A stretch of DNA of 64,000 bases from Gp6-AA40 sp036407095. Its GTDB lineage: Bacteria > Acidobacteriota > Vicinamibacteria > Vicinamibacterales > UBA2999. Positions 1-8,348 of the stretch are shown here, piece by piece. The translations under genes and the position numbers were made by a program. The notes under the pieces are model-generated. The model searched no databases. It was not told where the DNA came from and was given only the letters and a program-made list of their open reading frames with translations. Every line of letters starts with the position of its first letter. Within the stretch, counting starts at the first letter, position 1. Location: contig DASWZV010000081.1 in assembly GCA_036407095.1 (NCBI GenBank), positions 124,001 to 188,000 on the forward strand, in the 5' to 3' direction.

Positions 1-58
1 AACAGCAGTCTCCGTTTGCTCCGTTACCTCCGTGTGAATCCACCTCCGTTCCCTCCCT
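1..58. repeat. Low-complexity TCCGT-type spacer repeat, left edge
   Basis: Degenerate reiteration of CTCCGTT and CCTCCGT words. The same word family forms the outer arms of the composite palindromes near 3.4, 25.6 and 31.8 kb. Only one arm lies inside the window, so its architecture cannot be judged. Confidence 0.5.
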
Positions 59-83
59 CTTTTGGCTCCTTCCTCTCGCAGTC

Positions 84-422
84 GTGGCAATCGGGATCCG
101 CATCGTGACCGACTGGCGTCGCGACCCCGATGAATCGATTCGCAGGCGTCTGCTCGAGGAAGCCCCCCTCGGAAGCACGTTCGACGACGTCGAGACGTTC
201 GTCAGGAGAAGTGGGTGGCGTTACGAGATCGGCAGACAGCGCGGCTTCGCCGACGAGCGAGTCCCTGCCCGCGTCGTCGGCGCACAACACATTCAGGCTG
301 ATCTGGGAAACTATCGCAACATCCCTCTCCCGCTCCCCACACGCGTCATCGTGTTCTGGGGATTCGATGCGAACGGGCATCTGATCGACGTGTGGGTCTC
401 GAAGTCGACCAATGTCCTCTGA
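84..422 (+). CDS. Hypothetical small protein, possibly membrane-anchored
   Basis: I do not recognise a family. The reading frame starts at a GTG. It could extend a little upstream, since the codons just before the GTG would encode a hydrophobic stretch (FWLLPLAVVAIGI) typical of an N-terminal membrane anchor, but no better start codon is visible there. The body has a charged helical segment around residues 12-35 and ends with a strand-like VFWGFDANGHLIDVWV. The stop overlaps the next gene by 11 bases, which suggests translational coupling to the LOG-family gene. Function unknown; coding status rests on codon use and the overlap. Confidence 0.6.
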   Translation: MAIGIRIVTDWRRDPDESIRRRLLEEAPLGSTFDDVETFVRRSGWRYEIGRQRGFADERVPARVVGAQHIQADLGNYRNIPLPLPTRVIVFWGFDANGHLIDVWVSKSTNVL

Positions 423-1035
423 ACCACTAGCGACGCCCGCCGATCGACCCGCGTTGAAGCGCGTGTGCGTCTTCGCCGGATCGAGCACCGGCACTCACGT
501 CGAGTACCAGTCAGCCGCGCGACAACTGGGTGTGACGCTGGCGTTGCGTGGACTCGGTATGGTCTACGGAGGTGCGCGCGTAGGCCTGATGGGTGTCGCG
601 GCGGATTCAGCGCTGGGTGCCGGAGGTGAAGTCATCGGCGTGATTCCCGCGTCGCTCGTCGCGAGAGAGATCGCTCACCCGGGATTGACCGAGCTCCGCG
701 TCGTATCGTCGATGCACGAACGCAAAGCGACGATGGCCGACCTGTCCGATGCGTTCATCGCCCTGCCCGGAGGCTGGGGCACGCTCGAAGAGTTCTTCGA
801 GGTGCTGACGTGGGCGCAACTCGGGTTGCATCGGAAGCCGTGCGGGTTGCTGAACGTCCGCGGGTACTTCGATTTCATGATTTCGTTTCTCGAGCACTCG
901 GTTCAGGAAGGGTTCGTCAAGCGCGAGAACGGGTCGCTGATCGCCGTCTCGCAATCGCCCGACGCGCTCCTCGATCGGTTCGTGTCCTCCAAGCCTCCAT
1001 TGGTCGATAAGTGGATCGATCGCGCCTCCACGTAA
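412..1035 (+). CDS. LOG-family (TIGR00730) Rossmann-fold protein
   Basis: Homologue of the LOG/lysine-decarboxylase-like family. Characterised members are cytokinin riboside 5'-monophosphate phosphoribohydrolases or nucleotide 5'-monophosphate nucleosidases. The family signature PGGWGTLEE is at residues 119-127, preceded by the conserved MHERK at 101-105 and an N-terminal FAGSS loop at 21-25. The length of 207 residues is normal for bacterial members. The ATG overlaps the upstream stop by 11 bases, and the next gene begins three bases after the stop, so all three are probably co-transcribed. The fold and phosphoribohydrolase-type activity follow from the motif; the physiological substrate is not evident from context. 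Confidence 0.9.
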   Translation: MSSEPLATPADRPALKRVCVFAGSSTGTHVEYQSAARQLGVTLALRGLGMVYGGARVGLMGVAADSALGAGGEVIGVIPASLVAREIAHPGLTELRVVSSMHERKATMADLSDAFIALPGGWGTLEEFFEVLTWAQLGLHRKPCGLLNVRGYFDFMISFLEHSVQEGFVKRENGSLIAVSQSPDALLDRFVSSKPPLVDKWIDRAST

Positions 1036-1038
1036 GCG

Positions 1039-1668
1039 ATGAAGATCCTCGTCATTGGATCGACAGGCGGCACTGGCCGCGCGCTCGTCACGCAGGCGCT
1101 CGACGCTGGACATCAGGTCACGGCGCTCGCGCGCAACGCTGACAAGATGTCCTTCCGCCACGAGCGGTTGAGACTGGTCCCCGCAGATGCGGCCAGCGGC
1201 GGTCCGCAGCTTGGCGAAGCCATCCACGGCCACGACGCGGTGATCAGCGCGCTGGGCCGCGGACGGTCATTCAAGGCGGAAGGGCTGATCGAGCGGGCGG
1301 TACCGGCCATCCTCACGGCGATGCAGGCGTATCAGGTTCGTCGGCTGATCTTTACGTCAGCGATCGGCGTGGGAGACACGATCCGCACGACGCCGCTGCT
1401 CTCGCGTCTCTTCATCCGCCTGTTTCTCAATGACATCTACGCCGACAAACTGGCGGGCGAAAACGCGATCCGGCGCAGTACTCTCGACTGGACGATCGTC
1501 CAGCCTGCTCTGCTTACCGACGGTCCGTTGACCGGCACCTACCGGTTCGGCGACCGGCTGGCGATGAGCGGCATGCCGAAGATCTCGCGAGCCGACACGG
1601 CCCACTTCATCCTCAGGCAGCTTGACGACCGTGCTTATATCGGTAAGGTCGTCATCGTCGCGTACTAG
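1039..1668 (+). CDS. NAD(P)-binding SDR/NmrA-like protein
   Basis: Atypical short-chain dehydrogenase-like protein (SDR_a5/NmrA type). The N-terminal GSTGGTGR at about residues 7-14 is the dinucleotide-binding glycine motif. The middle part retains VISALGRG and IFTSAIGVG strands and the C-terminal half WTIVQPALLTDGP, which is characteristic of the family. The 209-residue length matches single-domain NAD(P)H-binding proteins of this type, many of which act as redox sensors rather than classical dehydrogenases. It starts three bases after the LOG-family gene, in the same operon. Substrate unknown. Confidence 0.85.
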   Translation: MKILVIGSTGGTGRALVTQALDAGHQVTALARNADKMSFRHERLRLVPADAASGGPQLGEAIHGHDAVISALGRGRSFKAEGLIERAVPAILTAMQAYQVRRLIFTSAIGVGDTIRTTPLLSRLFIRLFLNDIYADKLAGENAIRRSTLDWTIVQPALLTDGPLTGTYRFGDRLAMSGMPKISRADTAHFILRQLDDRAYIGKVVIVAY

Positions 1669-1671
1669 ACC

Positions 1672-1795
1672 GGGGCGGGTCGGGTAGATAAGGTTGACAA
1701 GGTTGATAGGGTCGATAGGTGATGGCGAGCCCCATCCACCCTACCAGCCCCATTTCACCTCACCAGCCCTCCGCTGAGGCCGGACACAACACGCG
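1672..1795. repeat. Composite inverted repeat, purine arm/pyrimidine arm
   Basis: The spacer after the NAD(P)-binding gene begins with G/A/T-rich GGTTGAYARGGTYGATAGG-type words and then switches to C/A/T-rich CCATCCACCCTACCAGCCCC words that are approximately their reverse complement. The pyrimidine arm is open in the frame of the following methyltransferase and would give it a Pro/Ser/His-rich leader if translation began upstream. Similar CCCTACCAGCCCCA and CCACCCCACCCGCCC words recur near 23.7 and 32.95 kb. Confidence 0.6.
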
Positions 1796-1802
1796 TCTTG
1801 AT

Positions 1803-2579
1803 ATGAACCCCACTTACAACGCCGACATTTACGACGCGACCGTACCCAAGTCATTTCTTGGCGATCTCGACTGGTACCGTCGTCAGGCACGCGAGAGCGG
1901 CGGACCCGTGCTGGAACTCGGAGCGGGCACGGGGCGCATTGCGCTCAAGCTGGCGGAGGACGGCGTCGCCGTCCATGCGCTCGACCGAGACCGTGACATG
2001 CTCGCGGCGTTGCAGCGAAAGGCGGCGGCCTCGCCCCACGTTCACGATCGAATCGAGGTGGTCGAAGGCGACATGCGGACGTTTGAATTGCGCGAGCGGT
2101 TCGCGCTCATCATCGCTCCGTTTCGAACGCTCCTGCACAACCTGACCGAGGACGACCACCTCGCAACCTTTCGACGCGTGCGGGCACACCTTCGTCCGCA
2201 AGGGCGCTTTGCCTTCAATGTGTTCCACCCTTCGTTGGAGTTCATGAGCCAGCACACCGGTCCCCTTGCAGGCGTCTGGCGGTGGGCCTCGACGTCGGAG
2301 AACGCCGACGGCACCACCCTCGTGCGCTCCGATGCCATCCGGTACGATACGGTGCATCGTCGCCTTCATTCCCTGCTTCGCTACGAGGAGTACACGACCG
2401 ACGGCACGCTCGCGCGAACGTTCCTGCATCGTCTCGAGCTGTCGTACCTGTATCCGTCCGATATCAGACGCCTGCTGGGTGAGGCCGGCTTTCGTTCAGT
2501 CGAGATCTACGGCGGCTTCGACGAGCGGGCATTCGCAAGAGACACCGACGAACTGGTAGTCGTGGCCGTCTGCGATTGA
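1803..2579 (+). CDS. Class I SAM-dependent methyltransferase
   Basis: The Rossmann-type methyltransferase motif I, VLELGAGTGRIALKL, lies near the N-terminus, followed by the acidic motif II (ALDRD) and a motif III/IV region (VVEGDMRTFEL). The family methylates small molecules or macromolecules with S-adenosylmethionine; the substrate cannot be told from sequence. I place the start at the ATG encoding MNPTYNADIYDA. The open frame continues upstream to 1719, but that extension is encoded by the spacer repeat and is rich in Pro, Ser and His. The stop codon region overlaps the potential upstream TTG of the following phosphoesterase, indicating tight coupling. Confidence 0.85.
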   Translation: MNPTYNADIYDATVPKSFLGDLDWYRRQARESGGPVLELGAGTGRIALKLAEDGVAVHALDRDRDMLAALQRKAAASPHVHDRIEVVEGDMRTFELRERFALIIAPFRTLLHNLTEDDHLATFRRVRAHLRPQGRFAFNVFHPSLEFMSQHTGPLAGVWRWASTSENADGTTLVRSDAIRYDTVHRRLHSLLRYEEYTTDGTLARTFLHRLELSYLYPSDIRRLLGEAGFRSVEIYGGFDERAFARDTDELVVVAVCD

Positions 2580-2596
2580 ACGGAGTATCACGCATC

Positions 2597-3373
2597 ATGC
2601 GCGTCGCTGTGCTGAACGACATCCACGCGAACCTTCCCGCGCTCGACGCCGTGCTCGCCGAGCTCGGCGATCAACGGATCGATCGCATCGTGCTTGGTGG
2701 CGATGTGCTGCCGGGCCCGATGCCTCGGGACACACTCGAGCGTCTGCACGCCCTCGACGTGCCGGTGAGCGCGATCTACGGCAACGGTGAGCTCGCCGTG
2801 CTGGCACAACTCGACGCAGCTGATCCGGCTGCTGTCACGTATTGGGGAACGACGTCCGGGGCGCCGCTGCCGGAGAAGTATCAAGAGTGGATCCGCTGGA
2901 CGGCGCGACAGCTGCGGCCTGATCAGGCCGACACGATCAGACGCTGGCCGAAAACCCTTCGCCTGGACATCGACACCGTCGGCGACGTGCTGTTCTGCCA
3001 CGGCACGCCAACGAGCGAGACCGACGCCTTCACGCGTCTGACGCCCGAAGACGTGCTGCTGCCGCTCTTCGTGGACCTCGGCGCCCCGCTCGTGGTCTGC
3101 GGTCACACGCACATGCAGTTCGATCGGATGATCGGCACCACCCGCGTGGTGAATGCCGGCAGCGTAGGTTGCCCCTTCGGACGGACTGGTGCCGATTGGT
3201 TGCTGCTCGGACCTGGCGTCGAGCTGCGGCACACCTCCTACGATCTCCAAGCCGGTGCCGCAGCCATTCGCGCGACAGCGTTTCCCGGGGCCCCCGAATT
3301 TGCCGACACGAACGTTCTGAACCCGCCCTCGGAGGAAGCGATACTCGCGGCGTTCACGCGCGCCTCGTTCTAG
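2597..3373 (+). CDS. Metallophosphoesterase (YfcE/calcineurin-like)
   Basis: Calcineurin-like phosphoesterase with the expected metal-binding blocks in order: NDIHAN at the N-terminus, GGDVLPGP, a GNGE block where GNxD/E is usual, and CGHTHMQF followed by NAGSVGCPFG near the C-terminus. The length of about 258 residues fits the metallophos_2 group, which hydrolyses phosphodiesters or phosphomonoesters with two divalent metals. A GGAG ribosome-binding site lies upstream of the ATG chosen here; a TTG at 2576 overlapping the methyltransferase stop is an alternative. It is the last gene of the five-gene run before a large palindrome. Substrate unknown. Confidence 0.85.
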   Translation: MRVAVLNDIHANLPALDAVLAELGDQRIDRIVLGGDVLPGPMPRDTLERLHALDVPVSAIYGNGELAVLAQLDAADPAAVTYWGTTSGAPLPEKYQEWIRWTARQLRPDQADTIRRWPKTLRLDIDTVGDVLFCHGTPTSETDAFTRLTPEDVLLPLFVDLGAPLVVCGHTHMQFDRMIGTTRVVNAGSVGCPFGRTGADWLLLGPGVELRHTSYDLQAGAAAIRATAFPGAPEFADTNVLNPPSEEAILAAFTRASF

Positions 3374-3375
3374 CC

Positions 3376-3594
3376 ACGGAGGGCACAGAGAGTTTGGGCC
3401 ACGGAGATCACGGAGAACACGGAGAGTCGGGAAACGGAGATTAGGGCCACAAAGATCACAAAGAACACGAAGGTTGAGAAACCGAGAGGGCCACATTTGT
3501 GGCGGTACGTCCTCCGTTTCTCCACTTTGTGTTCTTCGTGATCTTCGTGGCCTGTGATCTCCGTTTCTCTCCGTGGCTCTTCGTGGCTAACAAT
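3376..3594. repeat. Composite palindrome with CGGAGAACACGG-type arms
   Basis: The left half is made of words such as CCACGGAGATCACGGAG and CCACAAAGATCACAAAG. The right half consists of their reverse complements (CTTTGTGTTCTTCGTG, ATCTTCGTGGCC, TCTCCGTGGC). A small GCCACATTTGTGGC hairpin marks the centre near 3490. The element fills almost the whole gap between the phosphoesterase and the VOC gene. No open frame of note lies within it. Confidence 0.75.
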
Positions 3595-3620
3595 AGGGGG
3601 CTGACCGGAGAGAAGACCTG

Positions 3621-3995
3621 ATGCCGACGATCACTGGTGCACACTCGATCATCTACAGCAAGCGCGCGGAGGCCGACCGTGCGTTCTTGCGGGATGTCCT
3701 CGGTCTGCCCAGCGTGGACGTGGGCGGCGGCTGGCTGATCTTCGCGGTGCCGCCGGCTGAAGTCGCGGTGCACCCGTCGGCGGAGAACAACATCCACGAG
3801 TTCTATCTGATGACCGACGATATCCGAGCACTCATCGACGCCATCTCGAAGCGCGGCATCACGTGCACGCCGCCCCAGGATCAAGGCTGGGGCGTGCTGA
3901 CGCAGGTGTCGCTGCCGGGTGGCGGGACAATCGGAATCTACGAGCCGCGGCACCCGCGGCCAGAGTGGAAACAGCCACAGGGCCCGGCCGCATAG
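3621..3995 (+). CDS. VOC-superfamily (glyoxalase/extradiol dioxygenase fold) protein
   Basis: Single vicinal-oxygen-chelate domain of 124 residues. The N-terminal HSIIYSKRAEADRAFLRDVLG is the typical first beta-alpha unit (His at about residue 8), with EFYLMTDDIRALIDAI in the middle and a C-terminal GGGTIGIYEPRHPRP strand. Members include glyoxalases, fosfomycin/bleomycin-type resistance proteins and dioxygenases, and small single-domain members often remain uncharacterised. Enzymatic role cannot be assigned. It stands 28 bases before the malate synthase-like gene, so the two may share a transcript. Confidence 0.85.
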   Translation: MPTITGAHSIIYSKRAEADRAFLRDVLGLPSVDVGGGWLIFAVPPAEVAVHPSAENNIHEFYLMTDDIRALIDAISKRGITCTPPQDQGWGVLTQVSLPGGGTIGIYEPRHPRPEWKQPQGPAA

Positions 3996-4023
3996 CGGTC
4001 GAATGGGCAGCGAGGAACCGATC

Positions 4024-5916
4024 ATGGCATCGCGCACGCTGGAAATCCGCAACCATCTGGACGCCGCCTATCCCGATGTCTTCACCAACGACGCGATCGC
4101 GGCACTGGCGGCGCTCGCGGTACTCGACGACGATCGCAAGGCGGTGATGGCCGCCCGAATCGCCCGCCGCCGGGCCCGGTCTCAGAAGTCGCAGCGGATC
4201 GCGTTTCTCGATCCGGCGTCACGCATCCCGCGCACATCGATCACGGTACAGGACGCGCGCGACGGCCGATTCAGCGGCAGCGAGATCCCGCACGATCTCC
4301 GGCGCCAGTGGATCCAGGGCACCGGGCCCGCCGCGCGCCCGAACGTGTCGGTCGACACCAGCATCCGCAACATCGCCTACGCGCTGCTCTCCGGCGCGGA
4401 CGGCTGGATGTTCGACGGCGAAGACGCGCTCGGCCAGGTGTCGACGATGTCGCTCGACAATCAGCGGAACCTGAAGCTGGCCATTCACCGCGATCCGATC
4501 TTCCTGAAAACTGCCGAAGGGGTCGCCGCAGAAATGAATCAGTGGGCGCAGGGCTTCTTCGGCAAGCCGACGATTCGCGACTGGCACGCGCAGCTCGATT
4601 TCACCACCAAGATCTTCCGTCCGCGCGGCCTGCACCTCGATGACCGCCACGTGCGGTTCACGGGCGGCGGCGGCTTCTCAGCCTCAATCGTCGACCTCAC
4701 GCTGTATATCGTGAACAACCACCAGCAGCTCCGTAAGACGGGGTGCTCGCTGGTGTTGTACCTCCCGAAGATTCAGACCGCCGAAGAGGCCGCGCTCTGG
4801 AACGACATCCTGAGCACGCTCGAGCAGCATCTCAACCTGCCGGTGGGCGCCATCAAGGTCTACGTGCTGGTCGAGCAGATCGAAGCGTGCTTCCAGCTGA
4901 TGGAAATCCGCGCCGCACTCGGCCTGCACTTCGTCGGCTTCAACACCGGACGCTGGGACTACATCAACAGCGTCTCGGATGCAGTCGCGTGGGACCCATC
5001 GTTCGTCAATCCCAACATCGACACCATCACGATGACGTATGGCTACATGCGGATCTACGAGGACCGCGTGCGCCGGGCCGTCAACACGCCTGACCGCAAT
5101 GGCGTGTACGCGTTGTGGCAAGGCGGGATGGAGCCAAACATCCCCGTGGGCTCGGCGGCTGGCGTCGCCAACGGCATGAAGCGCGCCGTCGCCGGCGCCG
5201 AGCGCGAACAGCGCGAGGGCGCAAGCGGCAAGTGGGTCGCCCACTGGAAGATGGTTCACATCGTCCGACCCGTCTGGGAGAAGGTCGGCGAGGCGAATCA
5301 ACTCGGACGCGCCTTTCCCCCGCTCACCTACACGACCGCGGACGCCGACGGCCTCACGCTGCTCGAAGACGCCCCGCGCACGATCCGCGGCGCGCGCGAT
5401 CTGCTCAGCGTCGCGCTGCAGTACGGGAACGCGTTCGGCCAGGGCCTCCAGGCGGCGGCGCTCAAGCCCGCCGACTTCTTCGGCGACGAAGACGTGCTGT
5501 ATCTGATGGAAGACATGGCCACAGGCGAAATCCGCTTGAGCATTCTGTGGGAATGGCTGCACAAGGGCGCCACGCTCACGGCCGACGATCCGATCGGCGT
5601 CAAGGCCGGCGACCGCTTCTCGCGTGATCTCTTCGCGGAGCTCCTCCGCGAGGAATACGACAAGCTGCTGAGAGCCGGCAACCGCGACGTCCACGACGTC
5701 TCGAAAACGACGACGCTGCCGATCGCGCGCGCAATCGTCGAGGCCTATGTCATGGACGATACCAAGCTGCCGTGGTACATCGACCTGCTCAACATCAACC
5801 TGAATAATTTCGATCTCACCGAAGCGAAGCGCCGGATCGCGCTCCTGACGGAGGCATTCGGGAAGGATGGCACGCGGATCACGGAGAATCTCGATTTTGC
5901 GGGGGTGTCGGCGTAA
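4024..5916 (+). CDS. Malate synthase-like enzyme
   Basis: Related to malate synthase, which condenses glyoxylate and acetyl-CoA to malate. Visible family blocks are FDGEDALGQ near residue 130 (FDFEDA in malate synthase A), LYLPKIQTAEEAALWND, VLVEQIEACFQLMEIR, FNTGRWDYINS near 310 with the catalytic-type Arg, GKWVAHWKMV, and YLMEDMATGEIRLS near 494, which carries the candidate catalytic Asp. At about 630 residues it is longer than malate synthase A (about 530), with an extended C-terminal helical region. FDGEDA and the missing AMGGMAA-type block show that it is a divergent branch. I chose the ATG preceded by GAGG; another ATG lies seven codons upstream. No isocitrate lyase gene is in the window, so glyoxylate-shunt function is inferred from family only. 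Confidence 0.8.
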   Translation: MASRTLEIRNHLDAAYPDVFTNDAIAALAALAVLDDDRKAVMAARIARRRARSQKSQRIAFLDPASRIPRTSITVQDARDGRFSGSEIPHDLRRQWIQGTGPAARPNVSVDTSIRNIAYALLSGADGWMFDGEDALGQVSTMSLDNQRNLKLAIHRDPIFLKTAEGVAAEMNQWAQGFFGKPTIRDWHAQLDFTTKIFRPRGLHLDDRHVRFTGGGGFSASIVDLTLYIVNNHQQLRKTGCSLVLYLPKIQTAEEAALWNDILSTLEQHLNLPVGAIKVYVLVEQIEACFQLMEIRAALGLHFVGFNTGRWDYINSVSDAVAWDPSFVNPNIDTITMTYGYMRIYEDRVRRAVNTPDRNGVYALWQGGMEPNIPVGSAAGVANGMKRAVAGAEREQREGASGKWVAHWKMVHIVRPVWEKVGEANQLGRAFPPLTYTTADADGLTLLEDAPRTIRGARDLLSVALQYGNAFGQGLQAAALKPADFFGDEDVLYLMEDMATGEIRLSILWEWLHKGATLTADDPIGVKAGDRFSRDLFAELLREEYDKLLRAGNRDVHDVSKTTTLPIARAIVEAYVMDDTKLPWYIDLLNINLNNFDLTEAKRRIALLTEAFGKDGTRITENLDFAGVSA

Positions 5917-5927
5917 GATTTCCACCC

Positions 5928-7661
5928 ATGAAGAAGCTCCTCGCCCTCGCTGTCGTCGTTGCCCTGGCCACGGCCGCCGTGAACGCCCAGTACTCGCTGA
6001 CCGTCAACAAGGATCGCCTCATCAACGCTCAGAACGAGCCGCAGAACTGGCTCCTGATGAACGGCGACTACGGCTCGCAGCGCTACTCGAAGCTCACGCA
6101 GATCAACCGCGAGAACGTGAAGAACCTGCGCATGGCGTGGGCGATGGCGCTCGGCGGGATGCAGGACGTCGGGCAGAACGGCCCCGAGAACGAAGTCAAT
6201 CCGCTCATCGACAACGGCTACATGTACACCAGCGACGGCTGGGGCACGATCTACAAGATCGACGCGCGCAACGGCTCGTACGGCAAGTTCGTCTGGGTCG
6301 CCGATCCCGGGGTGCAGCATGAAGGCAACACCTCGCGCACGCGTGGCATCGCGCTCTGGGAAGACAAGGTCATCGCGAACCTGCCCGACGGCCGCGTGAT
6401 CGCGGTCAACCGCGAGAACGGCGAGATCGTCTGGGACAAGAAGATCACGACAAAGAACGAGTTCGGCAACCAGGAGCGCTTCCTCACGGCACCGCTCGTC
6501 GCCGACGGTAAGGTCCTCATTCAGAACGGCGCGGGTGATGGCGGCACGCGGGGATGGGTCGCGGCGCTCGACGTCAAGACCGGCAACGAGCTCTGGCGCT
6601 TCTACACCGTCCCCAAGCCCGGCGACGCAGGCAGCGAGACCTGGAAGGACGATCACAACGCGTGGAAGACGGGCGGTGGCGGCATCTGGCAGACCGGTTC
6701 GTACGATTCCGCGTCGAATCTCTACATCGTCGGCACCGGCAACCCGTTTCCGATCTACGACCCGCAGTTCCGTCCGGGCGACAACCTCTACACGAACTCG
6801 GTCATCGCGCTCGATGTCGCCACGGGCAAGCTGGCCTGGCACTTCCAGTACACCCCCAACGACTCATGGGACTACGACGAAGTCGGCGTGCACATGCTGT
6901 ACGACGTCGCCATCGACGGCAGAAACCGGAAGGTCGTCAGCCACTTTGCGCGCAACGGGTTCTTCTACACACTCGACCGCACGAGCGGCCGTTTCATCAA
7001 GGCCGAGAAGTACGTCAACGATCTGAACTGGACCAAGGGCATCAACCCGGAGACCGGCAGACCGCTCGACTACAACCCGAAGCTCGATGTGCAGGTCTAC
7101 AACCCGGAGGCGCGTGCGCTGCGCGGCGACGGGCAGAAGCGCACCTGCCCGACGTGGCACGGCGGCGTCGCGCACCAGCCGCTCGCGTACAACCCGGTGA
7201 AGAAGATCGCGTACGGGGTCGGCACTGAGGGCTGTTTCAGTCAGAACGGCGCTGCGGTCGCGTCGAGAGGCAAGGAAGGCGGGGTCGACAACAAGGGCAG
7301 CCAGCCGCGCCAGTACAGCAGCGACCTGTATTACGGATCGGTCACGGCATTCGACGCCGTCGGTCACAAAGTGGTCGCGAAGGCGGTGACCGACATCGAG
7401 GTGCGATCGGGCGTCACCGCGACCGCGGGCGGTCTCGTCTTCACCGCATTGCAGGATGGTTGGATCGTCGCATACAACGACGAGACGCTCGAAGAACTGT
7501 GGCGCTTCAACGTCGGCACGCCGCTGAAAGGCGCGCCGGTCACCTACGCGATCGGGCCGAAGCAGTACCTCGCCGTGCAGGCCGGCGGCCGGCATCTGCA
7601 TCCGGTGAACTGGGACAAGCTGGAGAACTCGAGTTATCTGTTTGTGTTTGCCTTGAACTAG
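5928..7661 (+). CDS. PQQ-dependent dehydrogenase (quinoprotein), secreted
   Basis: Eight-bladed quinoprotein alcohol dehydrogenase-like propeller exported by an N-terminal signal peptide (MKKLLALAVVVALATAAVNA). Propeller docking motifs are visible throughout: WGTIYKIDARNG, GRVIAVNRENGEIVWD, WVAALDVKTGNELW and DGWIVAYNDETLEELW. NDSWDYDEVG resembles the catalytic-Asp region of methanol/ethanol dehydrogenases. The adjacent Cys-Cys pair of classical type I alcohol dehydrogenases is absent; I find only two cysteines, well apart. There is no CxxCH, so electrons must pass to a separate cytochrome. It starts 12 bases after the malate synthase-like gene. Substrate unknown; no PQQ synthesis genes lie in this window. 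Confidence 0.88.
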   Translation: MKKLLALAVVVALATAAVNAQYSLTVNKDRLINAQNEPQNWLLMNGDYGSQRYSKLTQINRENVKNLRMAWAMALGGMQDVGQNGPENEVNPLIDNGYMYTSDGWGTIYKIDARNGSYGKFVWVADPGVQHEGNTSRTRGIALWEDKVIANLPDGRVIAVNRENGEIVWDKKITTKNEFGNQERFLTAPLVADGKVLIQNGAGDGGTRGWVAALDVKTGNELWRFYTVPKPGDAGSETWKDDHNAWKTGGGGIWQTGSYDSASNLYIVGTGNPFPIYDPQFRPGDNLYTNSVIALDVATGKLAWHFQYTPNDSWDYDEVGVHMLYDVAIDGRNRKVVSHFARNGFFYTLDRTSGRFIKAEKYVNDLNWTKGINPETGRPLDYNPKLDVQVYNPEARALRGDGQKRTCPTWHGGVAHQPLAYNPVKKIAYGVGTEGCFSQNGAAVASRGKEGGVDNKGSQPRQYSSDLYYGSVTAFDAVGHKVVAKAVTDIEVRSGVTATAGGLVFTALQDGWIVAYNDETLEELWRFNVGTPLKGAPVTYAIGPKQYLAVQAGGRHLHPVNWDKLENSSYLFVFALN

Positions 7662-7835
7662 GAATCAGGACGCAGGAATCAGGAAGCAGGCCTGGGCCAG
7701 GCTCCTGCTTCCTGGACCGCCTGAGTCCTGATTCCTGCTTCCTGATTCCTCGAAGTTCCTAGACCAGCCCTGAATCCTGATTCCTGAATCCTGATTCCTG
7801 ATCCCTGCTTCCTGATTCCTCGATCTTCAGGTCCA
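7662..7835. repeat. Composite inverted repeat, ATCAGGA family
   Basis: Directly after the quinoprotein stop, GGAATCAGGA/GGAAGCAGG words run into a GCCTGGGCCAGGC centre and then into the reverse complements (CCTGCTTCCTG, CCTGATTCCTG). The right side continues into the 3' end of the convergent ACT-protein gene and encodes its last twenty or so residues. Related tracts occur at 8340-8400, 27708-27822 and 50010-50045. Confidence 0.75.
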
Positions 7836-8328
7836 CCATCAGGTCCAACGCGACGGCTTCGAGCGCGGCGCGAAGCGCGTCGGGCGCGAGTCGTGGCGGC
7901 GTACGCAGTCGCGCGCGGCCGCGGAACAGGGCGTCGCCGGAGTCGGGTGCGCTCGTGATCTCCGACTCGAACTCCTCGATGTTGACGCCGCGCTCGGCCA
8001 GCACCCGCGAGATCTCGCGGACGATCCCCGGACGGTCGTGCCCGACCAGCTCGAGACCGATCGTTCTGAACGGCACCTCCGCTTCCGCCGCGCCCGTTTC
8101 GACAACGACCGTCAGTCCATGGAGAGCAGTCAGCGCCCTGGCAAGATCCCTGGACTTCGCCGCGTCGGCGGTCACGCGCAGGATCCCGGCGAACTTGCCG
8201 CCGAGCCGAGCCATGCGGCTCTCTTCCCAGTTGGCACCGACGGCGAGCACGACCCCCGAGATCTCCTCGACGATTCCCGGCTTGTCCTCGCCGACGATGG
8301 TGATCACGAGCGATGTGTGCATGCTCAT
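7759..8328 (-). CDS. Double ACT-domain protein (GcvR-like)
   Basis: Two ACT domains in tandem: residues about 5-80, beginning VITIVGEDKPGIVEEIS, and about 90-170, beginning LELVGHDRPGIVREIS. Both carry the D/K-R-P-G-I ligand-loop motif. This is the arrangement of GcvR, the glycine-cleavage regulator, and of other amino-acid-sensing regulators; a GcvR role is not proven. The C-terminus is odd: after the natural-looking end of ACT 2 (MVDLKIE) come about 20 residues (EESGSRDQESGFRNQDSG) encoded by the ATCAGGA repeat. It is downstream of the STAS and receiver-ATPase genes with short gaps, so probably the last gene of a signalling operon. Confidence 0.85.
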   Translation of the reverse strand: MSMHTSLVITIVGEDKPGIVEEISGVVLAVGANWEESRMARLGGKFAGILRVTADAAKSRDLARALTALHGLTVVVETGAAEAEVPFRTIGLELVGHDRPGIVREISRVLAERGVNIEEFESEITSAPDSGDALFRGRARLRTPPRLAPDALRAALEAVALDLMVDLKIEESGSRDQESGFRNQDSGLV

Positions 8329-8348
8329 ATGAAGAAGGAGCTGCTTCC

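Noticed and set aside
24..494. Minus-strand frame at the left edge
   Set aside because: Antisense to two plus-strand genes, one of them clearly the LOG-family protein; no domain.
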